A stretch of 42,098 nt of DNA from Gammaproteobacteria bacterium. GTDB lineage: Bacteria; Pseudomonadota; Gammaproteobacteria; Steroidobacterales; GCA-2729495. This document shows positions 15,972 to 24,186 of this stretch, one piece after another. A program made the position numbers and the translations under genes. The notes under the pieces were generated by a model that worked only from the letters and a program-made list of their open reading frames with translations, was not told the origin of the DNA and did no database searches. Location of the stretch: assembly GCA_013001905.1 (NCBI GenBank), contig JABDLC010000080.1:1-42098 (forward strand). Direction: 5' to 3'. Position 1 is the stretch's first letter. Every line of letters starts with the position of its first letter.

Positions 15972-18269
15972 ATGCGTTCTCTAATACTGGCTGTTACCGC
16001 AGCCGCTTACGTGGTGTTCCCGCTTGTGGGCGCCGCTCAGATGACGGATTCTTCTGGCCGTCAGCTCGACGAAATTTTCGTCGTCGCACAGAAGAAAGGC
16101 CGTGCTGAAAATCTGCAGGACGTACCCGCAGCGATCACAGCCTATAACTCCGAGCAGTTGGACGGGATTGTTTTTCAAAAGCTGGATGACCTGAGCTACT
16201 CGATTCCGGGTGTACAGCTTGAACAGGTCGGTACTTTCCCCGGCGTGCAAAACTTTTCCATTCGCGGGCAGGGCATTAACAGTTCAATCCCGTCGGTCGA
16301 CCCGACAGTGGGCGTGTTTGTCGATGGCATTTATCAGGCCACAACCTACGGCACCGTGCTCGACACCTGGGACCTCGAGTCCGTTGAGGTGTTGCGTGGT
16401 CCGCAGGGCCTGTTGTTCGGTCGTAACGTGACGGGCGGTGCAGTTACCGTGCGCACAGCGCGACCTGATGTCGATGGCGAAGCCGCGTTCAAGGCCAAAT
16501 TGCTGGCAACGGATGAAGACCGTTACAGCGCCGGTTTAGCGTTCGAAGCGCCGTTCCAGCCGGGTGTTGCCGCGGGCAAGATCATGCTCTATTACGACAA
16601 CGATGACGGTTACTACGAGAACAATAACGCGACCAGCGCGATCTTCCCGACGCCGCCGTTTATCAGCTTCGACCCGGCGACCGGTTCATCACCGCGCAAT
16701 GGCGGCAAGCTGGAAACGAAGATCATTCGCCCGACACTGGTATTAACACCGAGCGATACCGTCGAGATGACCTTCATCGCCGAACACGGTGAACTTGAAG
16801 GCGACGGTGCACAGTGGACCGTGGTGGACGGCAATCTGCCATCGGCAGCGCTTGGCGGACTGCCGGCGATTGTCGGTGTCCGTGACGGCGGTCAGTCAGA
16901 ATTCACGACCAACTCGAATGACTATGGCTTTGCTGAAGTCGACTGGGACAGCCTGACCTTCGAGCTGAATATTGATTTTGCGGGCGGTACGCTCACGAAC
17001 ATCTTCGGCTGGAAAGACGTTGAGCAGGCGTCGGCAACGGACGTGGACGGTACTTACCTGCCGGCATTTGTTGCTGTGGGTGAGACCTCGCAGGATCAGT
17101 GGAGCAATGAGCTGCGCTGGGCCAGCACCATTGGCGACAACTGGGACACAACGATAGGTATTTACTACCTGCAAACCGACCAGACCTATCGCGAGACACG
17201 TTACATTCAGATTAATCCTCTGGATCTGTCGCCCCTGCCGGGCCCGTCGGCCATCACGCTGGCGCTTGGCGGTGACATGGACACCGACACCTGGGGCATT
17301 TTCTGGAACAACGAATTTGCCGTTACCGAAGACTTGTCTCTGTTGGCGGGCATCCGTTACTCCGATGAGGAAAAAGACGCCGATATTATTTCGGGCCCGT
17401 TCGGGGCGCCTCCGGGCGGTGGCTTCGGCCCCTGTCAGGACATCGTCAACTTCATGTGTCAGGCGGATGATCTCAACGGCGACTACGACAACGTGACACC
17501 GAAGCTGGGCTTCCGCTATCAGTGGCGGGAGAACGCACAGGTCTACGGTCACTGGACCAAGGGCTTCCGTGCCGGTGGCTTTAACTTCCGTAATGCGCGG
17601 CCGGATGTGATTCCTGCCGGTCCGACTAAGGAAGAAGAGCAGGACAGCATAGAGTTCGGTATCAAGTCGCAGATCTTTGATGACCTGATGCGCTTCAACG
17701 TGGCGTACTTCCGCAATGAAATCGACGACATCCAGCGTGAGCTGAATCTTGGTGATACGCAGGTCGTGGTGCTGCAAGGCACGATTAACGCAGGCGACGC
17801 AAAGATCAAAGGTGTCGAGGTGGAATTCGACGCACTGCCAACCGATGCACTGCGGGTCTACGGTTCACTCAGCTATCTGGATGGCGAGTACACCAGCAAG
17901 AACCCCGCGTTTGCGAGCTTCCTCGGTAACGAGCTGCCGCGCCTGGCGCCCTGGCAGTTCAGCCTTGGCAGTTCGTACGACTTTGATCTCAGCGGCAACG
18001 GCATTATCCGCGTGCAGGCTGACTACGGTTATCGTCAGGAGAACTTCTACGACGATGCCAACACGCAGGAATTTGATGCACAGCATCGCCTGGGTGCGAG
18101 CATCAACTGGTACTCACCCGAGGATCACTGGACAGTATCGCTGTTCGGCAAAAACCTTCGGGATGAAGCCAACTACGGCAACCTGACATCGATCGCCGGC
18201 CTCTTCACCGCCGGCCCGATGCAGAAGGGTCGCGAGTATGGCCTGCAGGTGCAGTACCGCAGCGACTAG
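15972..18269 (+). CDS. TonB-dependent outer-membrane receptor
   Basis: A TonB-dependent receptor of 765 residues that imports a ligand across the outer membrane using energy from TonB-ExbBD. A signal peptide (MRSLILAVTAAAYVVFPLVGAAQ) is followed by a TonB-box-like DEIFVVAQKK and the plug domain (ENLQDVPAAITAYNSEQL ... VEVLRGPQGLLFGRNVTGG). The rest is a beta-barrel ending in ...GREYGLQVQYRSD with the usual aromatic-rich C-terminal strand. The pattern resembles receptors expanded in sphingomonads and steroid or aromatic degraders. GGGGAGAGG just before the ATG at 15972 sets the start; the open frame runs to 15906 without a signal there. The adjacent UbiD and Rieske genes suggest an aromatic or polycyclic ligand, by inference only. 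Confidence 0.93.
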   Translation: MRSLILAVTAAAYVVFPLVGAAQMTDSSGRQLDEIFVVAQKKGRAENLQDVPAAITAYNSEQLDGIVFQKLDDLSYSIPGVQLEQVGTFPGVQNFSIRGQGINSSIPSVDPTVGVFVDGIYQATTYGTVLDTWDLESVEVLRGPQGLLFGRNVTGGAVTVRTARPDVDGEAAFKAKLLATDEDRYSAGLAFEAPFQPGVAAGKIMLYYDNDDGYYENNNATSAIFPTPPFISFDPATGSSPRNGGKLETKIIRPTLVLTPSDTVEMTFIAEHGELEGDGAQWTVVDGNLPSAALGGLPAIVGVRDGGQSEFTTNSNDYGFAEVDWDSLTFELNIDFAGGTLTNIFGWKDVEQASATDVDGTYLPAFVAVGETSQDQWSNELRWASTIGDNWDTTIGIYYLQTDQTYRETRYIQINPLDLSPLPGPSAITLALGGDMDTDTWGIFWNNEFAVTEDLSLLAGIRYSDEEKDADIISGPFGAPPGGGFGPCQDIVNFMCQADDLNGDYDNVTPKLGFRYQWRENAQVYGHWTKGFRAGGFNFRNARPDVIPAGPTKEEEQDSIEFGIKSQIFDDLMRFNVAYFRNEIDDIQRELNLGDTQVVVLQGTINAGDAKIKGVEVEFDALPTDALRVYGSLSYLDGEYTSKNPAFASFLGNELPRLAPWQFSLGSSYDFDLSGNGIIRVQADYGYRQENFYDDANTQEFDAQHRLGASINWYSPEDHWTVSLFGKNLRDEANYGNLTSIAGLFTAGPMQKGREYGLQVQYRSD

Positions 18270-18300
18270 GAGTCGCAACCAGGCGCCGCTGCCACAAAAC

Positions 18301-18342
18301 AAAAAGCCCCGCTGGTCGCAGCAGACCAGCAGGGCTTTTTTT
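18301..18342. terminator. Bidirectional terminator between TonB receptor and Rieske gene
   Basis: A long stem, AAAAAGCCC-C-GCTGGTC paired with GACCAGC-A-GGGCTTTTT around a six-base loop GCAGCA, has one C-A mismatch. It has A and T runs on the two sides and sits between two converging genes, so it can stop transcription in both directions. Confidence 0.92.
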
Positions 18343-18372
18343 ATACCTGAATAAAAGTTTTTGTGGCGGGGC

Positions 18373-19512
18373 CTAACCGACGCCTTTCAGTTTGGGCTTC
18401 GCTTTCTCAAACTCCATCAGCGGTACCGCATCGAGCACCCAGTTCTTCTCGGTGCGGCGGGCCGGGCAGGGGATCGCAAACGCGACATCGCCGCGCTTGT
18501 CCTGCAGTTCTTTCCAGTCTATGCGCCAGCCGCGCTCGTCCCAGTTCTGCAGGAAATCGCGGAAGCGGAAAACCGGTTTGTCCGCAGGTGTCAGAACTTC
18601 CTTAGCCGTGGACTTGGGAGTGCGCACCGGGTCGAGCCCTTCGATCACGTCGATGTCCTCGTGCGCGATCCGCATGTTCACGTCGATGAGCGGCTGATCT
18701 TTATCCGGCTCCATCATCCAGTTGCGCATGTTCACAAAAAAGATGCGGGTGCGGCTGTCAGACACCGGTGCTTCAAAAAAGTACTGGGCGAAACCGCGTG
18801 TCTCGCTGAAGTTAATCCGGGTGATGAGTGTATTCGGACCATGATGTGACGAGCCGGCGATGGTTTTGCCTTCGCTGGCGCCTATTGCACGAGTCTCTTC
18901 AGAGGCGCTACCGCTGGCCTGATACATAAAGCCGCAGCCCCACTCCGATTCGTCCTTTACGTCAATCGGAATATTGCGAATATTCTCCAGAATTGAAGGC
19001 GCGCCCTGCAGGGGGTGAACAAATTCGTTGTGCGCCGCGTCCATGCCGTTCTCGATGGAGCGCTGGTAGTAGGCATTGACCTCAAACACCACAACGTCGT
19101 TGGCGCGCCAGCCTTCTTTGCCGAACACGTCAATGTCGTACAAGGGCGGGCGTTCTTCCTCAGGCAAATCGCCGAGAAACGCGAACACAATCCCGTAGCG
19201 CTCCTCGGTCGGGTACGCGTCGACTTTGGCGCGGGCCGGCGGCTTCTGATCAAGTGGGTTGGTCGGCAGGTACTTGCACTTGCCATCCCCGCCAAATTCC
19301 CAGCCGTGATAGTTGCAGGCGACATGGTCACCGTTAATCTTGCCGCGCGACAGCGACCCGCCGCGGTGCACGCAGGTGTTGCTAAGCACCTGTGGGTTGC
19401 CTTCTGTGTCACGGAATGCGACGAACTTCAGGCTCATGATCTCGACTTCCAACGGCTTTTCGTTGGAGACTTCTTCGCTCAGTGCGATCGGGTACCAGAA
19501 ATTAATGTACAT
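18373..19512 (-). CDS. Rieske non-heme iron oxygenase, alpha subunit
   Basis: An aromatic-ring-hydroxylating-type oxygenase of 379 residues. The Rieske [2Fe-2S] ligands are C47, H49, C66 and H69 (CVHRGGSL...CNYHGW). The mononuclear iron site is D158-x2-H161-x4-H166 (NGMDAAHNEFVHP), with the bridging aspartate intact. The short architecture resembles monooxygenase or demethylase types (vanillate demethylase, steroid ketohydroxylase) rather than ring dioxygenases with a beta subunit. No ferredoxin or reductase gene is adjacent, so electrons must come from elsewhere. It lies 92 bases downstream of the PHP gene on the same strand. Confidence 0.9.
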   Translation of the reverse strand: MYINFWYPIALSEEVSNEKPLEVEIMSLKFVAFRDTEGNPQVLSNTCVHRGGSLSRGKINGDHVACNYHGWEFGGDGKCKYLPTNPLDQKPPARAKVDAYPTEERYGIVFAFLGDLPEEERPPLYDIDVFGKEGWRANDVVVFEVNAYYQRSIENGMDAAHNEFVHPLQGAPSILENIRNIPIDVKDESEWGCGFMYQASGSASEETRAIGASEGKTIAGSSHHGPNTLITRINFSETRGFAQYFFEAPVSDSRTRIFFVNMRNWMMEPDKDQPLIDVNMRIAHEDIDVIEGLDPVRTPKSTAKEVLTPADKPVFRFRDFLQNWDERGWRIDWKELQDKRGDVAFAIPCPARRTEKNWVLDAVPLMEFEKAKPKLKGVG

Positions 19513-19604
19513 GGTCTCTTCCTGTCAGGCAGGGGACGGTCAGACCAGCTGCCCCTCCCCATTATATTCGCTCTAAATACGCTATCTGGATTCGCCGCAA
19601 ACGG

Positions 19605-20426
19605 CTACCAGTGCTCCCACACAGGCCGACTGTCGGACGGCAGCGGGGGCACTTTACCCAGCTGCGCCCAAGCCTGGCCGGGCTTATGGAAATCCGAGCC
19701 CGTTGAGGCCAGCAGGCCGTGTCTGTTGGCCAAGCGTGCCAGCTTGTCGGTGAGGGGTATATGCTGGAAACCCGAAATAACCTCGATGGCATCCCCGGAT
19801 GCTTCCACAAAGGCCCTGCACAGCTCTTCAAGCCTGAGGTTGGTGAGCTTGTACTTCGCCGGATGCGCCAGCACAGCTGCGCCGCCTGCCGCATGAATCC
19901 ACTCAACCACGGTTGCCATGTCCGGCCAGCCCTCGCGGACATCCCCTCGGGTGCCGCGACCCAGATGTTTTTTGAATGCAGTCCGTTCATCTTTAATCTG
20001 GCCGCTCCTTACCAGATAACGGGCGAAGTGCGGGCGGCACACGACTTCGCGACCGGCCTCCTGTTGCGCGCCGCTGAGCACATTGGTGAAGCCCGATTTT
20101 TCAAGTCGGCTCGCGATGGTGTCGGCGCGCTTGAGGCGAGTGTGATGTTGCCTGGCGATACCGGAACGCAGCGCCGGATTGTCCGGATCAATATTCAGGC
20201 CCACTATGTGCACCCCGCAATTGCGCCAGGTGGCTGAAAGCTCGATGCCCGGAATCAGTGTCAGGCCATCCGGCAGTGCCGCGGCGCCCTCATCAAGGCC
20301 GGCGACAGTATCGTGATCGGTGAGCGCAATAACCGACACGCCGGCTGCATGAGCATCGTGCACGAGCTGTGTCGGGCTCAGTGCGCCGTCAGATTCAGTG
20401 CTGTGGGTATGTAAATCAATCTGCAT
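19605..20426 (-). CDS. rnm: PHP-domain phosphatase, RNase AM-like
   Basis: A PHP-family metal-dependent phosphoesterase of 273 residues, like E. coli YciV/TrpH (RNase AM), which trims 5' ends of RNA including rRNA precursors and hydrolyses 3',5'-nucleoside bisphosphates. Metal ligands are visible in DLHTHSTESDG, ALTDHDT, PGIELSA, VVCRPHFARYLV, VLAHPAKY and TGSDFHKPG. It is divergent from the LplT-like transporter with a 60-base gap. The symbol is by family resemblance. Confidence 0.85.
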   Translation of the reverse strand: MQIDLHTHSTESDGALSPTQLVHDAHAAGVSVIALTDHDTVAGLDEGAAALPDGLTLIPGIELSATWRNCGVHIVGLNIDPDNPALRSGIARQHHTRLKRADTIASRLEKSGFTNVLSGAQQEAGREVVCRPHFARYLVRSGQIKDERTAFKKHLGRGTRGDVREGWPDMATVVEWIHAAGGAAVLAHPAKYKLTNLRLEELCRAFVEASGDAIEVISGFQHIPLTDKLARLANRHGLLASTGSDFHKPGQAWAQLGKVPPLPSDSRPVWEHW

Positions 20427-20486
20427 GATCTGCTAAGCATATACCGGTTGTAGAATGACGGTTACACGATTGGCGAGGATGACGCA

Positions 20487-21815
20487 TTGCGCAGCCAGTT
20501 CGCGCTGCTTACGCAGCGCCGGTTCGGCCCATATTTTCTGACGCAGTTTCTCGGCGCATTCAATGACAACGTGTTTAAAAACGCGTTGCTGCTCCTGCTT
20601 GCATACCATGCGGCCGAGCAGTTTAGTCTGCCCAGCGATGTTTTAATTAACCTGAGTGCCGGCTTGTTTGTCTTGCCGTTTTTTCTGTTCTCAGCGATCT
20701 CCGGGCAGCTGGCCGACAAGTACCCGAAAGCGCGCCTCGTTCGCTACGTTAAGCAGCTGGAAATCGTCATCATGCTGGCCGCTGCTGTTGCGTTGCTGGT
20801 CGACGCGATCGTCGTGCTGATCGCGCTGCTGTTTTTGATGGGTGTGCAGTCGAGTTTGTTCGGGCCGGTAAAGTATGGCGTCTTGCCGCAACTGGTCGAC
20901 ACTGATGAGCTGGTCGGCGCCAACGGGCTGGTTGAGACCGGCACCTTCCTTGCGATTCTGCTGGGCACCGCATGCGGTGGTTTGCTGATTGCGGTTGATG
21001 AGATCGGTCGGGCCCTGGTCGCTGCCGCTGTCGTTTCCATCGCGGTCGCCGGCTATCTGAGTGCACGGGCGATGCCGGCGGTCGCGGCGCTGGCGCCGGA
21101 CATGCGCATTAACTGGAACCTGTTCACCGCGACGCGCAATACAATCGCCTATGCGCGGCAATCACGACTGATATTCACCGCGGTCTGCGGTATCTCCTGG
21201 TTCTGGTTTACAGGCTCCGTGTATCTCGCGCAGTTGCCGAATTTTACGCTCGGTTATTTGCACGGTGACGAGACCGTCGTGACGCTGCTGCTCGCGCTGT
21301 TTTCGATCGGCGTTGGGTGCGGATCGCTGTTGTGTGAGCAGCTCACCCGGCACCGGGTTGACGTTGGCATCGTCCCTCTGGGTGCGCTGGGTCTGGCGAT
21401 TTTTGGCTTTGATCTTGCCCTGACGGCCCCGGCGACCGCTGTCGTGCTGCCGGGCACGGAGTTGCTGGGCGCCGGCGCGTGGCTTAGCCAGTTACAGGCC
21501 TGGCGCACCGTGGCTGACGTACTGTTGCTGGGTGCCAGCGGCGGTATCTTTATTGTGCCGCTGTATGCCGTATTACAGCAGCGGAGCGCGCCCGATCACC
21601 GCGCCCGGGTTATCGCGGCCAACAACATCTTTAACGCGCTGCTGATGGTGCTCGCTGCCATAATCGCAATTGCCGTGCTCGGCCAGGGTTTCAGTATCGG
21701 TTGGTTGTTTGGTCTGGTCGCCGTCATGACGCTGGCCTTACTGACCGTGCTGCTCGCTGTCGAACCGGAGTACCTGCAAAGTCTGCTGCGTTTGGCATCG
21801 CGGCACACGCAATAG
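20487..21815 (+). CDS. MFS transporter, LplT-like lysophospholipid flippase
   Basis: A 12-helix major facilitator protein of 442 residues. The opening FGPYFLTQFLGAFNDNVFKNALLLLL and the motif SSLFGPVKYGVLPQLV are characteristic of LplT and of the transporter part of the LplT-Aas fusions, which move lysophospholipids across the inner membrane for reacylation. The start is TTG at 20487 with GAGGA about eight bases upstream. No Aas acyltransferase is adjacent, so the substrate is provisional. Confidence 0.85.
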   Translation: MRSQFALLTQRRFGPYFLTQFLGAFNDNVFKNALLLLLAYHAAEQFSLPSDVLINLSAGLFVLPFFLFSAISGQLADKYPKARLVRYVKQLEIVIMLAAAVALLVDAIVVLIALLFLMGVQSSLFGPVKYGVLPQLVDTDELVGANGLVETGTFLAILLGTACGGLLIAVDEIGRALVAAAVVSIAVAGYLSARAMPAVAALAPDMRINWNLFTATRNTIAYARQSRLIFTAVCGISWFWFTGSVYLAQLPNFTLGYLHGDETVVTLLLALFSIGVGCGSLLCEQLTRHRVDVGIVPLGALGLAIFGFDLALTAPATAVVLPGTELLGAGAWLSQLQAWRTVADVLLLGASGGIFIVPLYAVLQQRSAPDHRARVIAANNIFNALLMVLAAIIAIAVLGQGFSIGWLFGLVAVMTLALLTVLLAVEPEYLQSLLRLASRHTQ

Positions 21816-21826
21816 ACCAATGGCAA

Positions 21827-22507
21827 TCATGAGTCTTTGCTGCCGGTAATCACAAACGACTTGCCCGCTGTATTCGGATCCCCCAGGCATTGCAGTGCGA
21901 ATTCGGCGACGTCCGAACGATTGACGGCCCAGACGAGTTTGCGGTCCGGCATAGCGCCCTCCCACGTGCAATAGGAAGACGGACCACTACCGTTCGTCAA
22001 CCGGCTCGGACGCACATGCGTCACATCCAGTCCGCTGTTATTCAGTAACTGTTCCTGCTGGTTTTTATCGGCAATGGTGTGTTTCAGCGTTGTGCGTTGT
22101 ATAAGCCGCGCCAAAAAATTTCCCTGCTGCCAGCTCTCGCCGACACCGAGTGATGAGATATTGATCGCCCGGCGCACCTGATGCCGGTGCATCGCTGCCA
22201 AAATCAGTTCTGTGACCCCTGTCAATTCATTGAGTCCGGCTTTGGACTGGTAGATGCCGAGCGACAGAATGATTGCCTCCGGTCGGGTCGCAAATGCGCG
22301 TTCGACATCGTCCTCGTTACCGGCGTCACCCTGCACAAGATTAACTTTCGCGAGAGTATCGCCCAGTTTGTGGCGGGCCTTCTCCGGTGTGCGGCAGAAT
22401 GCGCTGACGGCATAGCCACGATTGACCGCATCCTGCACCAGCGCAACACCGGTGCCGCCTGTCGCGCCAAAAATCAGCACAGGGATGTCGGCACAGTCAG
22501 TGGGCAT
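21827..22507 (-). CDS. NAD(P)-binding Rossmann protein, atypical SDR
   Basis: A 226-residue NmrA/atypical short-chain dehydrogenase-like protein. The dinucleotide-binding loop is FGATGGTG near residue 13, followed by CRTPEK (often NADPH-selective) and INISSLGVG. The classical YxxxK is not evident, so it may be a redox sensor or a flavin reductase-like enzyme rather than a classical dehydrogenase. It converges on the LplT-like gene with an 11-base gap and is divergent from the TetR gene, a frequent regulator-target layout. Confidence 0.82.
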   Translation of the reverse strand: MPTDCADIPVLIFGATGGTGVALVQDAVNRGYAVSAFCRTPEKARHKLGDTLAKVNLVQGDAGNEDDVERAFATRPEAIILSLGIYQSKAGLNELTGVTELILAAMHRHQVRRAINISSLGVGESWQQGNFLARLIQRTTLKHTIADKNQQEQLLNNSGLDVTHVRPSRLTNGSGPSSYCTWEGAMPDRKLVWAVNRSDVAEFALQCLGDPNTAGKSFVITGSKDS

Positions 22508-22570
22508 GATGGCAACCGGGCAAATCGTGTCTCTGCGCAGGGATGCATCATTCTAGACAGGTTGGAGCGC

Positions 22571-22594
22571 GCCTGTCACCATTGAGTGACAGGC
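22571..22594. repeat. Perfect 9-base inverted repeat, TetR operator or REP
   Basis: GCCTGTCAC and GTGACAGGC flank six bases (CATTGA). A second inverted repeat (CACCGC 22594-22599, GCGGTG 22609-22614) follows at once. The pair lies between the divergent NAD(P)-binding gene and the TetR gene, where an operator is expected. The core GTGACAGGCACC also resembles REP-type palindromes common in proteobacterial genomes, so both readings are open. Confidence 0.55.
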
Positions 22595-22680
22595 ACCGCT
22601 ATGAAAGGGCGGTGTGCAGGTTGAGAAATGGATTGCTTTACAATCCGCCCCTGTCCGCCATTTCGGTGAAGGAAACCACG

Positions 22681-23343
22681 GTGAGTGAAGAGTACAAGCG
22701 CGGCGTAGTCGAACCCTTGCGAAAGCCACGCGAGAAACGCGACCGGCAAACGACCGAGGAAAACATCGTCCGGGCGTTCGAAGCAGTGATGCTGCGCGAG
22801 GGCGTCGAAGGGTTGGGTGTGAATGCGGTCGCGCAGGAAGCGGGTGTCAACAAAGTCTTGATCTACCGCTATTTCGGTGGCCTTCCGGGATTGGCCCGTC
22901 ACTGGGTTTCAAACAGCACTTTCTGGCCGACGGCGCTGGAACTGATCGGTAATGATGAAGTCGCTTTTGCCAGGCTGCCGGTCCGGCAGCGCATACGTAC
23001 GGTGCTGGTTAACTATATTGATGCGATCCGGGCTCGCCCTCAGACCGTCGAAATGCTGGCTGCAGAACTGATGTCGCCGAGCGAGATCACCCGCGCGTTC
23101 GCCGATGCGCTGGTGCGGCCCGGGCAAAGCGTTGCCGACTTTATCCGGCTTGAGGATGCGGAGACTGATCTGACGGAACAGGTCTGGAATCTGATCTATA
23201 TCGTTAATGGTCTGGCGTCGTATCTGGCGATCCGCGAGCGCAATAACCCCACGTATCTGGGTATGGATCTCAACGATGATGATTCCTGGGACTACTTGCG
23301 CAATACTGTCGGTGAAATCGCTGATCGGTATCTTGCTGAGTAA
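22681..23343 (+). CDS. TetR-family transcriptional regulator
   Basis: A 220-residue regulator. The N-terminal helix-turn-helix is clear: ENIVRAFEAVMLREGVEGLG, then VNAVAQEAGVNKVLIYRYFGG (about residues 28-72). The remainder is the ligand-binding domain, which does not identify a ligand. The start is GTG at 22681 with AAGGA seven bases upstream; the frame continues to 22543 but through the palindromic intergenic region. A ParA-like gene follows 60 bases downstream on the same strand. Confidence 0.88.
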   Translation: MSEEYKRGVVEPLRKPREKRDRQTTEENIVRAFEAVMLREGVEGLGVNAVAQEAGVNKVLIYRYFGGLPGLARHWVSNSTFWPTALELIGNDEVAFARLPVRQRIRTVLVNYIDAIRARPQTVEMLAAELMSPSEITRAFADALVRPGQSVADFIRLEDAETDLTEQVWNLIYIVNGLASYLAIRERNNPTYLGMDLNDDDSWDYLRNTVGEIADRYLAE

Positions 23344-23403
23344 GCCGACGATGGTCGTGCAGCACGCTGCTCATGCGATCTGATCACAGGAGATGTGTAG
23401 CGA

Positions 23404-24186
23404 ATGCGACTGAGCGTTCCCGGCCATAAGGATTTGCGCAAGATCGTATTGCTCAACCCGAAAGGAGGTTGCGGCAAGTCGACGCTTGCAACCAATCTGG
23501 CCGGGTACCTTGCCAAGCAGGGCAACTCGGTCGCCATCATGGACTTCGACCCGCAGGGTTCATCCATGCGCTGGCTCAAAGTGCGCCCCGGCAACTCTGC
23601 GCCGATCCACGGCATTTCCGCCTTCGACCTGCGCAGCAGTGCAACGCGTAGCTGGCAGTTGCGGGTACCGAAATCCGTTCGTTACCTGATTGTCGATTCC
23701 CCGGCTTCCGTCCCGCCGGAAAGTCTTGCAGAGTTGACGTCCGGCGCGCACGCGATACTGATTCCCGTGCTGCCGTCCGATATCGACGTGCACGCTGCAT
23801 CGCTGTTGATGAAAGATCTGTTGCTGATTGCAAAAGTCAGCCGGCGCATGGGTCGGATTGGCGTCATTGCAAATCGTGTGCGGGAAAACACCGTGGCGTA
23901 TCGCAAGTTAATGCGATTTCTGCACAGTCTTTCGATTTCGGTCGTCGGTGTGCTCAAAGACAGTCAGAATTACGTGCACTCGGCCGAGCGAGGGTTGTCG
24001 ATTCATGAAATGCCGACCAGCCGGATGCGCGCAGATGCTGAACGCTGGGAGCCAATCATCAAGTGGCTTGAAGAAAAGCTTGAAACGCCGCTGACCCCGC
24101 GCGACTTTAACCGCAAGGAGGCCAGCGGCGAGGTGCGACCGCTGCCGGGCGACGGCTACCAGGCCAGAACGCGGCCGTCCTCGTAA
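23404..24186 (+). CDS. Orphan ParA/MinD-family ATPase
   Basis: A 260-residue P-loop ATPase with the deviant Walker A motif LNPKGGCGKST (residues 17-27), Walker A' region DFDPQGSS and a Walker B-like YLIVDSPAS. Such proteins position plasmids, chromosomes, chemoreceptors or other cell cargo by dimerising on DNA or membrane. No ParB partner or parS-like site is nearby, so it is an orphan type. AGGAG lies 11 bases before the ATG. Its 3' end overlaps the converging SDR gene by 31 bases. Confidence 0.88.
   Translation: MRLSVPGHKDLRKIVLLNPKGGCGKSTLATNLAGYLAKQGNSVAIMDFDPQGSSMRWLKVRPGNSAPIHGISAFDLRSSATRSWQLRVPKSVRYLIVDSPASVPPESLAELTSGAHAILIPVLPSDIDVHAASLLMKDLLLIAKVSRRMGRIGVIANRVRENTVAYRKLMRFLHSLSISVVGVLKDSQNYVHSAERGLSIHEMPTSRMRADAERWEPIIKWLEEKLETPLTPRDFNRKEASGEVRPLPGDGYQARTRPSS

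Noticed and set aside
16896-17777. 293-residue minus-strand open frame inside the TonB receptor
   Set aside because: It is an antisense shadow of a gene with strong GC bias; no recognisable domain.
19015-19896. 293-residue plus-strand open frame across the Rieske and PHP genes
   Set aside because: It is antisense to two well-supported genes and has no recognisable domain.
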